NCBI RefSeq assembly: GCF_025869345.1
Contig: NZ_JAOZVW010000072.1
Coordinates: 1 to 44,682 of the forward strand
Direction: 5' to 3'
Length of the DNA: 44,682 bases
From: Sphingopyxis sp.
GTDB taxonomy: Bacteria > Pseudomonadota > Alphaproteobacteria > Sphingomonadales > Sphingomonadaceae
Part shown: piece after piece, positions 37,432-44,682 of the stretch
Layout: the number at the start of each line of letters is the position of its first letter
Numbering within the stretch: position 1 is the first letter of the stretch
Translations under genes and position numbers: made by a program
The notes under the pieces: generated by a model
The model's database searches: none
What the model was told of the DNA's origin: nothing
Seen by the model: only the letters and a program-made list of their open reading frames with translations

Positions 37432-38099
37432 GGCGCTTCGCACGAAATACGCGCGGCGCGGTTATCGTGGAATTCGCTTTCGCGCTGCCGGTGCTCATCC
37501 TCCTATACACGGGCGGAGTTTATCTGTCGGACATGGTCTCCTGCAAGCGCAAGGTGACCGTCGCGACCCGTTCGCTGGTCGACCTCGTCAGCCGGACCAT
37601 GTCTCCCGCGATCATCTATAACGACCCGAAAAGCGCCAACGCGAAATCGCACCTCAGCGCCAGTGCCGTCGTCCTGACACCCTACAAGCTCGACAAGGCG
37701 ATCGAGCAGATTTCGCTGATCCGGGTCTGCGACGCCACGCATGCCTATGTCGTCTGGACGCAGGCCCAGACGCAGAATGTCGACGGCAGCGTCGTCACGG
37801 CCACGACCTCCAGCCACTCGGCCGGCACGGTTCCCGCGAATGAGACGCAGTCGGTCGCCAACATCGTCGAGATTCCGAGCGAGATGGTCACCTCCGCGAT
37901 GATCCCCGCTTCGCCGGACGGCTCGAACATATGCGGAAATCTCGCTCCGGGCACCAGCACCAAGACGCAGGTCGGAACGGCCGGCGGTTGGCTGTTCATG
38001 GGCAAGATCAGCTACAGCTACACGCCGTTCATCAGCTTCCTCCCGCTCGCGAACACGACGCTGACCGATACGATCTACATGGTTCCCCGTCTCTACTAG
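37404..38099 (+). CDS. TadE/TadF-like pseudopilin
   Basis: This 231-residue protein has the same N-terminal pattern as its neighbour: RRFARNTRGAVIVEFAFALP, then the TM helix VLILLYTGGVYLSDMVSCKR. Its periplasmic region is Ser/Thr-rich and otherwise featureless, with two further Cys residues. The start ATG 37404 has GAGGA six bases upstream and overlaps the preceding gene by 28 nt. It is the second of three tad genes in a row. TadE versus TadF cannot be distinguished safely from sequence alone. Confidence 0.83.
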   Translation: MQRIANLMLRRFARNTRGAVIVEFAFALPVLILLYTGGVYLSDMVSCKRKVTVATRSLVDLVSRTMSPAIIYNDPKSANAKSHLSASAVVLTPYKLDKAIEQISLIRVCDATHAYVVWTQAQTQNVDGSVVTATTSSHSAGTVPANETQSVANIVEIPSEMVTSAMIPASPDGSNICGNLAPGTSTKTQVGTAGGWLFMGKISYSYTPFISFLPLANTTLTDTIYMVPRLY

Positions 38100-38110
38100 G
38101 TGGATATATT

Positions 38111-39886
38111 ATGACCAGGATATTCCCCTCGCGCAGACCAGCGGCCGCCTTGGCCCGCTTCCTCGGCCGTCTGAAGGCCGATCAGAAGGGCGGGGTCTAT
38201 ATGATCCTTGGCTTTTCGCTCATTCCGCTGACCTTCATCGTCGGCTTCGGGGTCGACTACGCCCGCGCCATGAGCCTCCAGACCCGGCTGAACGCCGCGG
38301 CCGATGCGGCCGCGCTGGCGGCGGTCGCGCCCTCGATGATCCTCGAATCGAACAGTGTATCGACCGCCGCCGCGACGAAAATGTTCAATTCGCAGGCGGC
38401 CGAGTTGCGCGGTTACCGGGATTTGCAGATGACCCCCGTCGTTACCGAGGGCACGTCCGGCGGGAGCAGCGGCGCCCTGGGCTATCTCCGCCAGGCCACT
38501 GTCAGCTATTCGGCCAAGTCGATCAACATGTTCGCCGGCCTGCTGGGGGCCGATACGTTGACGGTGAGCGGAGCCGCCACGGCCAGCGCCGCGCAGCCCC
38601 CCAACGTCGATTTCTATCTGGCGATGGACAATTCGCCCTCGATGCTGCTGCCCGCGACGTCGGACGGGGTCAGCAAGATCATCAAGGCGACCCAGACAAG
38701 CGAAAATTCCAAAGGCTGCGCCTTTGCGTGCCATATGCAGATGTCGCATTCCGACAATATATATATCAAGGATGTGCAGGGGCGTCATGTGCTGCTCTCG
38801 ACCGGATACTATACTTCGGGTTCGGGAAAGCAAAATGTCTGGTATCGTTGGGACGAAGAAGAAAAAAAGCTCTACGATAGCTCTGGAATTTTAATGAATA
38901 AGTCTTACACTTCAAATGGAAATACCGTCAAGATTACATATTCACTCCCGGATTGGGATAATAGAAGTGGCGCTATTGTCATAAAGAAGTCCACGAAGGT
39001 TGGAAATTCAAACCCAACAACAGAAACCTTCGATACGGGATATTGGGCCGATGGTTATTGGCTAACCCATAATTATGGGCTGATTTTCTCCAGCGGCCCG
39101 TCGAGCATCGTCCTGCGCAAGGACGAGGTCGTTTCGGCGGCATCGCAGCTTATCCCGTTCGCCGCCAATCAGGCGGCTCAATATCATGTCACCTATCAAG
39201 CGCAGATGTTCTCGTTCGACTGGGCGCGATCGAGCAAAGACACGCCCGTCAAACAGCTTAACAGCCTGACGAACGTCAATTCATACAGCAGCGGCTTTTC
39301 GGCAGCCTCCATATTCCCGGTAGACGATTACTGGTGGAAGAACTCCATGCCCAGCAGCTCCACAAACAACGACGACAAAGCTACGGATGTGGCCGGCATG
39401 CTCACCTATTTTAGTGATAAAACGAATCTCCCGGACGCGGGAACGGGCGCTCCCGGAGCGGTGCCGCAGAAGATCCTGTTCATCATCACCGACGGCATGC
39501 TCGACCAGCCGGACGGGGGCAGCCGTTATTTCGGGCCGATGCGCGCGGATAAAAGCGGTAAAAGCTATGAACTCGCCAAATGCACGGCGATCAAGGCCAG
39601 GGGCATCAAGATTGCGATCCTATATACCCAATATCTGCCCGAATCGCTTGCCGGTGATTCCTGGTCCCAATCGAATATTGCTCCATTCCTGCCCGCTCCT
39701 CCCTCGCCCTATCCGAATGGAAACGCCGGGAGTTCCGATCAGGTCCTCACCGCGCTGCAAAAGTGCGCGTCGGTCGGCACCAACGGCGCACCGCTGGTGC
39801 AGACCGTGACGGCCGATGACAATATCACCACGGCGCTTCAGCAGTTGTTCTCCACGGCCCTTCAGACGGCCAGGCTGGTGCAATAA
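38111..39886 (+). CDS. TadG-like protein with vWA-type domain
   Basis: The 591-residue protein has an N-terminal TadE-like stretch (DQKGGVYMILGFSLIPLTFI, GVDYARAMSLQTRLNAAADA) that anchors it in the membrane. A vWA domain follows: FYLAMDNSPSMLL carries the MIDAS DxSxS, and KILFIITDGMLDQPDGGSRY is the later acidic strand. TadG proteins anchor or organise Flp pili in the outer envelope. A region of about 250 bp (38829-39080), between the MIDAS segment and the next conserved block, is visibly AT-richer and uses codons such as AAT, AAA and TCT that neighbours avoid. AGGTGGA precedes the ATG. Confidence 0.86.
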   Translation: MTRIFPSRRPAAALARFLGRLKADQKGGVYMILGFSLIPLTFIVGFGVDYARAMSLQTRLNAAADAAALAAVAPSMILESNSVSTAAATKMFNSQAAELRGYRDLQMTPVVTEGTSGGSSGALGYLRQATVSYSAKSINMFAGLLGADTLTVSGAATASAAQPPNVDFYLAMDNSPSMLLPATSDGVSKIIKATQTSENSKGCAFACHMQMSHSDNIYIKDVQGRHVLLSTGYYTSGSGKQNVWYRWDEEEKKLYDSSGILMNKSYTSNGNTVKITYSLPDWDNRSGAIVIKKSTKVGNSNPTTETFDTGYWADGYWLTHNYGLIFSSGPSSIVLRKDEVVSAASQLIPFAANQAAQYHVTYQAQMFSFDWARSSKDTPVKQLNSLTNVNSYSSGFSAASIFPVDDYWWKNSMPSSSTNNDDKATDVAGMLTYFSDKTNLPDAGTGAPGAVPQKILFIITDGMLDQPDGGSRYFGPMRADKSGKSYELAKCTAIKARGIKIAILYTQYLPESLAGDSWSQSNIAPFLPAPPSPYPNGNAGSSDQVLTALQKCASVGTNGAPLVQTVTADDNITTALQQLFSTALQTARLVQ

Positions 39887-39901
39887 CGCGGGAAAGGACC
39901 A

Positions 39902-39938
39902 GGCGCCGCCGCAATGCCCCGCGCATTGCGGCGGCGCC
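39902..39938. terminator. 16-bp perfect hairpin after tadG
   Basis: GGCGCCGCCGCAATGC pairs perfectly with its complement across a 5-nt loop, 15 bp after the tadG stop. No T-run follows. The stem is stable enough to be a terminator of a non-canonical kind or an RNA-stability element between tadG and ubiA. Confidence 0.65.
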
Positions 39939-40013
39939 TGCCGACCGAACCGCGCGCGGCGCGCCGATAAGCATTTATCCCGCGCGCGACTGCTGCTATC
40001 GCCCGCGGCACCG

Positions 40014-40925
40014 ATGACCGCCGCGACGCATCCTCCCGACAGCCAGCATCAGGGCTTCCTCGGCCTGCTGCCCGCGCCGCTGCGCCCCTATGCGCTGCTC
40101 GCGCGCTTCGACCGGCCGATCGGCTGGTGGCTGCTCTATTGGCCGTGCGCCTGGGGGCTCGCGCTCGCGGGCGGGGTGCGGAGCCACTGGCCGCTGTTTC
40201 TGTGGATGCTGCTCGGCGCGATCGTCATGCGCGGCGCGGGATGCGTCTATAACGACATCGTCGACCGCGACCTCGACGCGAAGGTCGCACGCACCGCGGC
40301 GCGCCCGGTCGCGAGCGGCGCGGTGTCGGTGCGCGGCGCCTTGCTGTGGACCGCGCTGCTGTCGCTCGTCGGACTGATCGTGCTGCTGCAACTGCCGCTG
40401 CCGGCAGAGATCGTCGCGGTCGCGAGCCTGATCCTCGTCGCCGCCTATCCTTTCATGAAGCGCATCACCTGGTGGCCGCAGGCGTGGCTCGGCCTCGTTT
40501 TCAGCTGGGGGGCGCTCGTCGGCTGGATCGCGGTCGGCGGCGGCGACGGTCTCGCGCTGCCCCTGCTCTATGCCGGCTGCATCGCCTGGGTGATCGGCTA
40601 CGACACCATCTATGCGCTGCAGGATATTGAGGACGACGCGCTGGTCGGCGTCAAATCGAGCGCGCGCGCGCTGGGGCGCCATGTGAAGGGCGGGGTCGCG
40701 CTCTGCTACGCCTTCGCGCTCGCGGGCTGGGCGGGGGCGCTGTGGAGCGTGCGGCCCGACCCGTTGGTGCTTGTGGCGCTGGTGCCCGCGGCGCTGCACC
40801 TGACGGGCCAGGTGGTGACGCTCGATCCCGCGAACGGCGCCGACGCGCTGGCGAAATTCCGCAGCAACCGCTTCGCGGGACTGCTGGTGTTCGCAGCGAT
40901 GCTGGTGGTGGGCAGCGCGCCCTGA
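40014..40925 (+). CDS. ubiA: 4-hydroxybenzoate octaprenyltransferase
   Basis: UbiA attaches the polyprenyl tail to 4-hydroxybenzoate in ubiquinone synthesis, in the inner membrane. The 303-residue protein has eight to nine hydrophobic helices and the two Asp-rich motifs: YNDIVDRDLDAKVARTAARP (NDxxDxxxD) after helix 2 and YDTIYALQDIEDDALVGVKS (DxxxD) after helix 6. The N-terminus begins MTAATHPPDSQHQGF, followed by LARFDRPIGWWLLYWPCAWG typical of UbiA. An upstream ATG would overlap tadG. It converges with smc; the palindrome 40930-40948 lies between. Confidence 0.95.
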   Translation: MTAATHPPDSQHQGFLGLLPAPLRPYALLARFDRPIGWWLLYWPCAWGLALAGGVRSHWPLFLWMLLGAIVMRGAGCVYNDIVDRDLDAKVARTAARPVASGAVSVRGALLWTALLSLVGLIVLLQLPLPAEIVAVASLILVAAYPFMKRITWWPQAWLGLVFSWGALVGWIAVGGGDGLALPLLYAGCIAWVIGYDTIYALQDIEDDALVGVKSSARALGRHVKGGVALCYAFALAGWAGALWSVRPDPLVLVALVPAALHLTGQVVTLDPANGADALAKFRSNRFAGLLVFAAMLVVGSAP

Positions 40926-40929
40926 AAAT

Positions 40930-40948
40930 AATAGGGACTGTCCCTATT
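40930..40948. terminator. Palindromic bidirectional terminator between ubiA and smc
   Basis: AATAGGGAC, a single T and GTCCCTATT form a perfect 19-bp palindrome in the 26-bp gap. A-rich bases precede it and T/A-rich bases follow, so the hairpin (8-bp stem, 3-nt loop) plus short U-tracts could end both convergent transcripts. Confidence 0.65.
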
Positions 40949-40951
40949 TAA

Positions 40952-43900
40952 TCATTCCGCCGCCAGCAGTTCCTCGGCGCCGCCGAGGTCGACCGACACC
41001 AGGCGGCTGACGCCCTTTTCGACCATCGTCACCCCGAACAGGCGGTGCATCCGCGCCATCGTTACCGCATTGTGGGTGACGATCAGATAGCGGGTTCTCG
41101 TCTCGCGGCTCATGCGGTCGAGCAGGTCGCAGAAACGTTCGATATTCGCATCGTCGAGCGGTGCGTCGACCTCGTCGAGGACGCAGATCGGCGCCGGGTT
41201 GGTGAGGAAGAGGCCGAAAATCAGCGCGACCGCGGTCAGCGCCTGCTCGCCGCCCGAAAGCAGCGTGAGGGTGCCGAGGCGCTTGCCCGGCGGCTGCGCC
41301 ATGATCTCAAGCCCCGCCTCGAGCGGATCGTCCGAATCGACGAGTTCGAGATGCGCCTGACCGCCATTGAAGAGCGTCGTGAAGAGGCGCTGGAAATGCT
41401 CGTTGACGGTCTCGAACGCGGCGAGCAGGCGGACGCGGCCTTCGCGGTTCAAATTGCCGATCGAGCCGCGCAACTGGTTCACCGCCTGCGTCAGTTCCGC
41501 GATCTCGGCGGCGCTCCGCTCGCGCTCGATGTCGAGTTCGGCGAGTTCGTCGGCGGCGACGAGATTGACCGGGCCGAGCCGCTCGCGCTCGGCGATCAGC
41601 CGGTCGTGCTGCGCCGATTCGGCGCTCGCGTCGCCGACCTCCGCGCTTTCGAACCCGGCCTTTTGGGGAAGCAGCGGCGGCGGGCATTCGAAGCGCTCGC
41701 CCGACAGGCGGCCCATCTCGACGCGGCGCAGTTCGGCATTTTCGGAGCGCGCGGCCGCCCCGGCGCGGGTTTCGCGCGCGGCGGCGACGCGCTCGCGGAT
41801 CGCGGTGAGCGCGGCTTCGGCTTCGCGGAGCGCGGCCTCGGCCTCGCGTTCCTGCGCTTCGGCGGCCGCGACCTGTTCGCGCAGACCGGCCTGCCGCATC
41901 TCGGCATCGGCGCGGTCGGCGGCGAGCTTGTCGGGAAGGCCGGCAAGTTTGGCGGCCTCGGCGGCGAGCGCTTCGGCGCGCTTGTCCATGTCGGTGACGC
42001 GGCGCGCCGCCTCGCCCGCGCGCGCCTTCCAGCTCTTGATTTCGGCGCCGACGACCGCCTGACGTTCGCTCAGCGCCGCGAGCGTGCGGTCGTGCGCGGC
42101 GAGCGCGCCCTGCGCGTCGTTCGCCCCGGCGCGCGCGCGGTCGGTCGCGCTTTCTTCGGCTTCGAGCGCGGCACGCGCCAGCGCTTCGTCGGGAAGCGCG
42201 GCGAGCGCCGCTTCCTGTGCGGCGAGTACTTCGGTGGCTTCCGTCGCGGCGGCGGCGATTTCGGCGAGGCGGCGGCCCAACAGCGCGGCGGCGTCGCGGT
42301 GGCGGTCGAGCGCGGCCTCGGCCTGATCGGCGGCGCGCAGCGCGGCGCGGCGCGCCTCGTCGGCCTGCGCGAGCCCCTTGCGCGCGGCGGCGGCGGCTTC
42401 GGCAAGCGCGGCGGCTTTCGCCGCGGCGGCATCGCGTCGGTCGGCCAGTTCCTGCACGCCGAGCTCGACCTGCGGGCGCTGCGCCGCGAGGTCTTCGAGC
42501 CGGTTCTGGCGTTGCAGCCGCTCGGTCGCGGTCGCGCCGTCGCCGCGCGTCACGAAGCCGTCCCAGCGGCGCATCACCCCGTCCAGCGTGACGAGGCGCT
42601 GGCCGGCCGCGAGCGGTTGGCCGCCGTCGGTTTCGGCGACCGCGACCTGCGCCAGGCGGCGCGCGAGCGCGGCGGGCGCCTGGACATAGTCGGCGAGCGA
42701 TTCGGTGCCGGCGGGCAGGGGCGGGTCGTCCGTGTGCCGGTCGGCGCCGCCCCAGGCGCGCGCGGCGTCGGGGTCGGTGCCGGCGTCGAGATCGTCGCCG
42801 AGTGCGGCGGCGAGAGCGGCCTCGTAGCCGGGGGTCACGCGCAGCCGGTCGAGGATGCGGTCGTCGCCGCTGCGCGCGGCGGCGAGCGCGCGTTCGAGCG
42901 TCGCGGCTTCGCCGTCGAGCGCGGCAAGCGCGGCGCGCGCTTCGGCGAGCCCGGCTTCGGCGGCGGCGAGGTCGGCGGCGGTCGCTTCGCGGTCGGCTTC
43001 GGCCTCGTGCAAGGCGGTTTCGGCGGCGGCGATCGCGGCTTCGGCCTGCTCGGCCGCCTGCGTGCTTTCGGCGCGGGCCGTAGCGAGCGCGTCGCTGTCG
43101 CCGAGCGCGGTGATGTCGGCATCGACGCGCGCTTTCTCTTGCGCGACGCGGCGGACGGCCGCGGCGGCGTTGTCGCGCGCCGAGACCGCGATGCGGCGGT
43201 CGGCCGCCTCGCTCGCCGCGCGCGCGCGCGCCTGCGCGAGCGCGACTTCGGCATCGCGAAGATGCGCCTGCGCGCCCTGATGCGCCTCGACGAGCGTTGC
43301 CCGGCTCGCCCCGTGCGCGGCGATATCCTGCGACAGCCGCTTCGCTTCGGCGTCGAGCGCGGTGAGCGCGGCGTGCGCCTCGCGCGCGAGTTCGCCCTCG
43401 CGCGCGCGGTCGTCGGCCAAGCGTTGCTGCTGCGCCGCCAAATCATCGAGCCGCTGGCGTGCGGCGCGTTCCTCGCCCTGCAGGCGGACGAGGGTCGCGG
43501 TCGCCGCGGCGAGCGCGTCGCGCTGCGCCTGCGCCTCGGCGCGCGCGGCGCCGACGCTGGTCGCGACCTCGACCTGCGCCGCCGAGACGGTTTCGAGCTC
43601 GGCCTGCGCCGCCTTCACCGCGGCTTCGGCGGCGTCGGCGTCGCGGCGCGCCTGATCGGCGGTGGCCGCGGCGTCGCGCCAGCGTGCATAGATCAACCGC
43701 CCCTCGGCGACGCGGATGTCTTCGGACAGCTTCCGGTATTTTTCGGCGGCGCGCGCCTGGCGGCGCAGCGCGTTCGCGCGCACCTCCATATCGGCGACGA
43801 TTTCGGAGAGGCGGGTGAGGTTGGTCTCGGTCGCGCGCAGCTTTTGCTCGGCGTCCTTGCGGCGGACGTGGAGGCCCGCGATCCCCGCGGCTTCCTCCAG

Positions 43901-44395
43901 CATCGCGCGGCGATCGGTCGGTTTCGCGGCGATGACGTTCGCGATCTTGCCCTGACTGACGAGTGCCGGGCTATGCGCGCCGGTCGCGGCATCGGCGAAG
44001 ATCAGCGCGACGTCCTTCGCGCGCACGTCGCGGCCGTTGGCGCGATAGGCGCTGCCCGCGCCGCGTTCGATGCGGCGGATGATCTCAAGCTCGTCGCCCT
44101 CGCTCGCGTCAGAGAGACCGGCGACGACTCCACCCTCGGTATCGCAATGGATTGCGACCTCGGCGAAGTCGCGCGGCGGGCGCTGCGAGGTGCCCGCGAA
44201 GATGACATCTTCCATCCCCCCGCCGCGCATCGACTTGGGGGAGGATTCGCCCATCACCCAGCGAATCGCCTCGAGCAGGTTCGACTTGCCGCAGCCGTTG
44301 GGGCCGACGACGCCGGTCAGGCCGGGTTCGATCCGCAGTTCGGTGGGTTCGACGAAGCTCTTGAAACCGGTCAGGCGCAGGCGCTTTATCTGCAC
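40952..44395 (-). CDS. smc: Chromosome segregation protein SMC
   Basis: SMC is a condensin ATPase that compacts and helps segregate chromosomes with ScpA and ScpB. The 1147-residue protein has the N-terminal Walker A (GPNGCGKSNLLEAIRWVMGE, residues about 33-52), two long coiled coils (about residues 165-500 and 650-990) separated by a hinge near 510-630, and the C-terminal signature LSGGEQALTAVALIFGLFL with Walker B CVLDEVDAPLDDANIERF. The coiled coil is unusually Ala- and Arg-rich, which is normal for a GC-rich genome. The start is GTG 44395, with the family N-terminus MQIKRLRLTGFKSFV. Its start codon lies in a hairpin (44390-44412). Confidence 0.97.
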   Translation of the reverse strand: MQIKRLRLTGFKSFVEPTELRIEPGLTGVVGPNGCGKSNLLEAIRWVMGESSPKSMRGGGMEDVIFAGTSQRPPRDFAEVAIHCDTEGGVVAGLSDASEGDELEIIRRIERGAGSAYRANGRDVRAKDVALIFADAATGAHSPALVSQGKIANVIAAKPTDRRAMLEEAAGIAGLHVRRKDAEQKLRATETNLTRLSEIVADMEVRANALRRQARAAEKYRKLSEDIRVAEGRLIYARWRDAAATADQARRDADAAEAAVKAAQAELETVSAAQVEVATSVGAARAEAQAQRDALAAATATLVRLQGEERAARQRLDDLAAQQQRLADDRAREGELAREAHAALTALDAEAKRLSQDIAAHGASRATLVEAHQGAQAHLRDAEVALAQARARAASEAADRRIAVSARDNAAAAVRRVAQEKARVDADITALGDSDALATARAESTQAAEQAEAAIAAAETALHEAEADREATAADLAAAEAGLAEARAALAALDGEAATLERALAAARSGDDRILDRLRVTPGYEAALAAALGDDLDAGTDPDAARAWGGADRHTDDPPLPAGTESLADYVQAPAALARRLAQVAVAETDGGQPLAAGQRLVTLDGVMRRWDGFVTRGDGATATERLQRQNRLEDLAAQRPQVELGVQELADRRDAAAAKAAALAEAAAAARKGLAQADEARRAALRAADQAEAALDRHRDAAALLGRRLAEIAAAATEATEVLAAQEAALAALPDEALARAALEAEESATDRARAGANDAQGALAAHDRTLAALSERQAVVGAEIKSWKARAGEAARRVTDMDKRAEALAAEAAKLAGLPDKLAADRADAEMRQAGLREQVAAAEAQEREAEAALREAEAALTAIRERVAAARETRAGAAARSENAELRRVEMGRLSGERFECPPPLLPQKAGFESAEVGDASAESAQHDRLIAERERLGPVNLVAADELAELDIERERSAAEIAELTQAVNQLRGSIGNLNREGRVRLLAAFETVNEHFQRLFTTLFNGGQAHLELVDSDDPLEAGLEIMAQPPGKRLGTLTLLSGGEQALTAVALIFGLFLTNPAPICVLDEVDAPLDDANIERFCDLLDRMSRETRTRYLIVTHNAVTMARMHRLFGVTMVEKGVSRLVSVDLGGAEELLAAE

Positions 44396-44412
44396 GGGCG
44401 ATCCCCGTGCAG
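44390..44412 (-). promoter_or_regulatory. Hairpin over the smc ribosome-binding site and start codon
   Basis: On the smc mRNA strand CTGCACGGG pairs with CCCGTGCAG around a 5-nt loop (GATCG). The GTG start is in the 3' arm, and the GGGGA that should act as Shine-Dalgarno sequence is in the 5' arm and loop. The pairing is perfect over 9 bp, so translation start may depend on opening it. Confidence 0.6.
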
Positions 44413-44509
44413 TCGGTCGAATCGGAGCTGTTGCAACCTGTGCGTCACATTTCCCCCTGACGCCGTCATGGCGCGAGCGGGGGGGAGTCGCAAGGCCTTA
44501 GGCCTATAC

Positions 44510-44533
44510 GCCCCCTCTCCTTCAGGGGAGAGG
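44510..44533. repeat. Palindromic repeat family C, short copy
   Basis: The CCCTCTCCTTCAGGGGAGAGG block folds as a single hairpin. It is a solo member of the family found at 2278-2395 and 22753-22877, upstream of smc. Confidence 0.7.
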
Positions 44534-44591
44534 TCGGCTGTCGAGGCAGGGCAGCGCGGCCGCTGCGATTTCGTCCAGCATCCATTACATT

Positions 44592-44620
44592 CCCGTCATT
44601 CCCGCGAAAGCGGGATTCCC
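44592..44620. repeat. Palindromic repeat family D, short copy
   Basis: CGTCATTCCCGCGAAAGCGGG is followed by ATTCCCGC. This is one arm of the element at 28847-28953 with the same CCCGC-GAAA-GCGGG stem. Confidence 0.75.
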
Positions 44621-44634
44621 GCTTTTCTTCGTGC

Positions 44635-44682
44635 CTTTGTGCCTTCGTGCGAGTCCAAAAAATCTCGCACGAAGGCACAAAG
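44635..44682. repeat. Palindromic repeat family E, copy 4 (runs to the window end)
   Basis: Perfect 19-bp arms CTTTGTGCCTTCGTGCGAG and CTCGCACGAAGGCACAAAG enclose a 10-nt A-rich loop. The arm is built of GTGCCTT/CGTGC words like the other family E copies. The element may continue beyond the window. Confidence 0.8.

Noticed and set aside
44466..44678. Minus-strand frame upstream of smc containing HEEKRESRFRGNDG
   Set aside because: It is a translation of the palindromic repeats at 44592-44682; the same text appears whenever such repeats are read in this frame.
1..44682. tRNA, rRNA or transposase genes
   Set aside because: Reading both strands I found no cloverleaf, no rRNA-like block and no transposase-like protein; small RNAs could still be missed.

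Overview
The window looks like a stretch of chromosome from a GC-rich alphaproteobacterium of the order Sphingomonadales, most likely Sphingopyxis or a close relative. The evidence is the high GC content with strongly GC3-biased codons, the sphingomonad-type gene neighbourhoods (rpmH-rnpA-yidD-yidC-engB; secB opposite a Tim44-domain gene, mltA and an Smr gene), and the intergenic palindromes typical of that group. The genus is inferred from pattern recognition; no database search was possible. No rRNA, tRNA, CRISPR array, transposase or phage gene was seen.

Layout. Positions 156-2079 (+) hold a coupled trio: uracil-DNA glycosylase, a TauE/SafE-type permease and a DUF188 protein. Positions 2502-6590 (-) hold a DUF4136 lipoprotein, trpS, murJ and secB. 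Positions 6819-9593 (+) hold the Tim44-domain protein, lytic transglycosylase MltA and an Smr protein. Then come dapE (-), a cupin (+), a secreted protein of unknown function (-) and a GST (-). Positions 12970-16492 (-) are the ribosome/membrane-biogenesis block engB, yidC, yidD, rnpA, rpmH, preceded by a PGPGW-type membrane protein and a secreted ClpP-fold-like protein.

Positions 17971-26143 (-) form the most distinctive region. Thirteen consecutive minus-strand genes encode a TetR repressor, VOC proteins, glutathione-transferase-fold proteins, two DUF899 thioredoxin-like proteins, a tandem DUF1428 protein, a small membrane protein and an SRPBCC/AHSA1 protein. Several of them are coupled by ATGA overlaps. 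I read this as a TetR-controlled set for handling small reactive molecules, possibly electrophiles; the substrate is unknown. With gshA at 34195-35568 the window holds a glutathione-synthesis enzyme and four GST-fold proteins.

Positions 26538-28823 (+) encode ComM/YifB, a DUF1905 protein and a GFA-type zinc protein. Position 29025 begins a seven-TM diguanylate cyclase. Positions 30819-32430 (-) encode a bactofilin and an M23 endopeptidase whose reading frames overlap by 83 nt. An ICMT-like methyltransferase (+), gshA and rsmE (-) follow. Positions 36760-39886 (+) carry TadE, TadE and TadG-like proteins of a tight-adherence pilus system. ubiA (+) and smc (-) converge at the end.

Between the genes lie at least five sequence families of palindromic elements. 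Several are double hairpins with arms of about 30 bp in which each arm can also fold on itself. One family shows compensatory base changes inside its arms. They sit mostly at gene ends and between divergent genes, and one supplies the apparent start codon of mltA.
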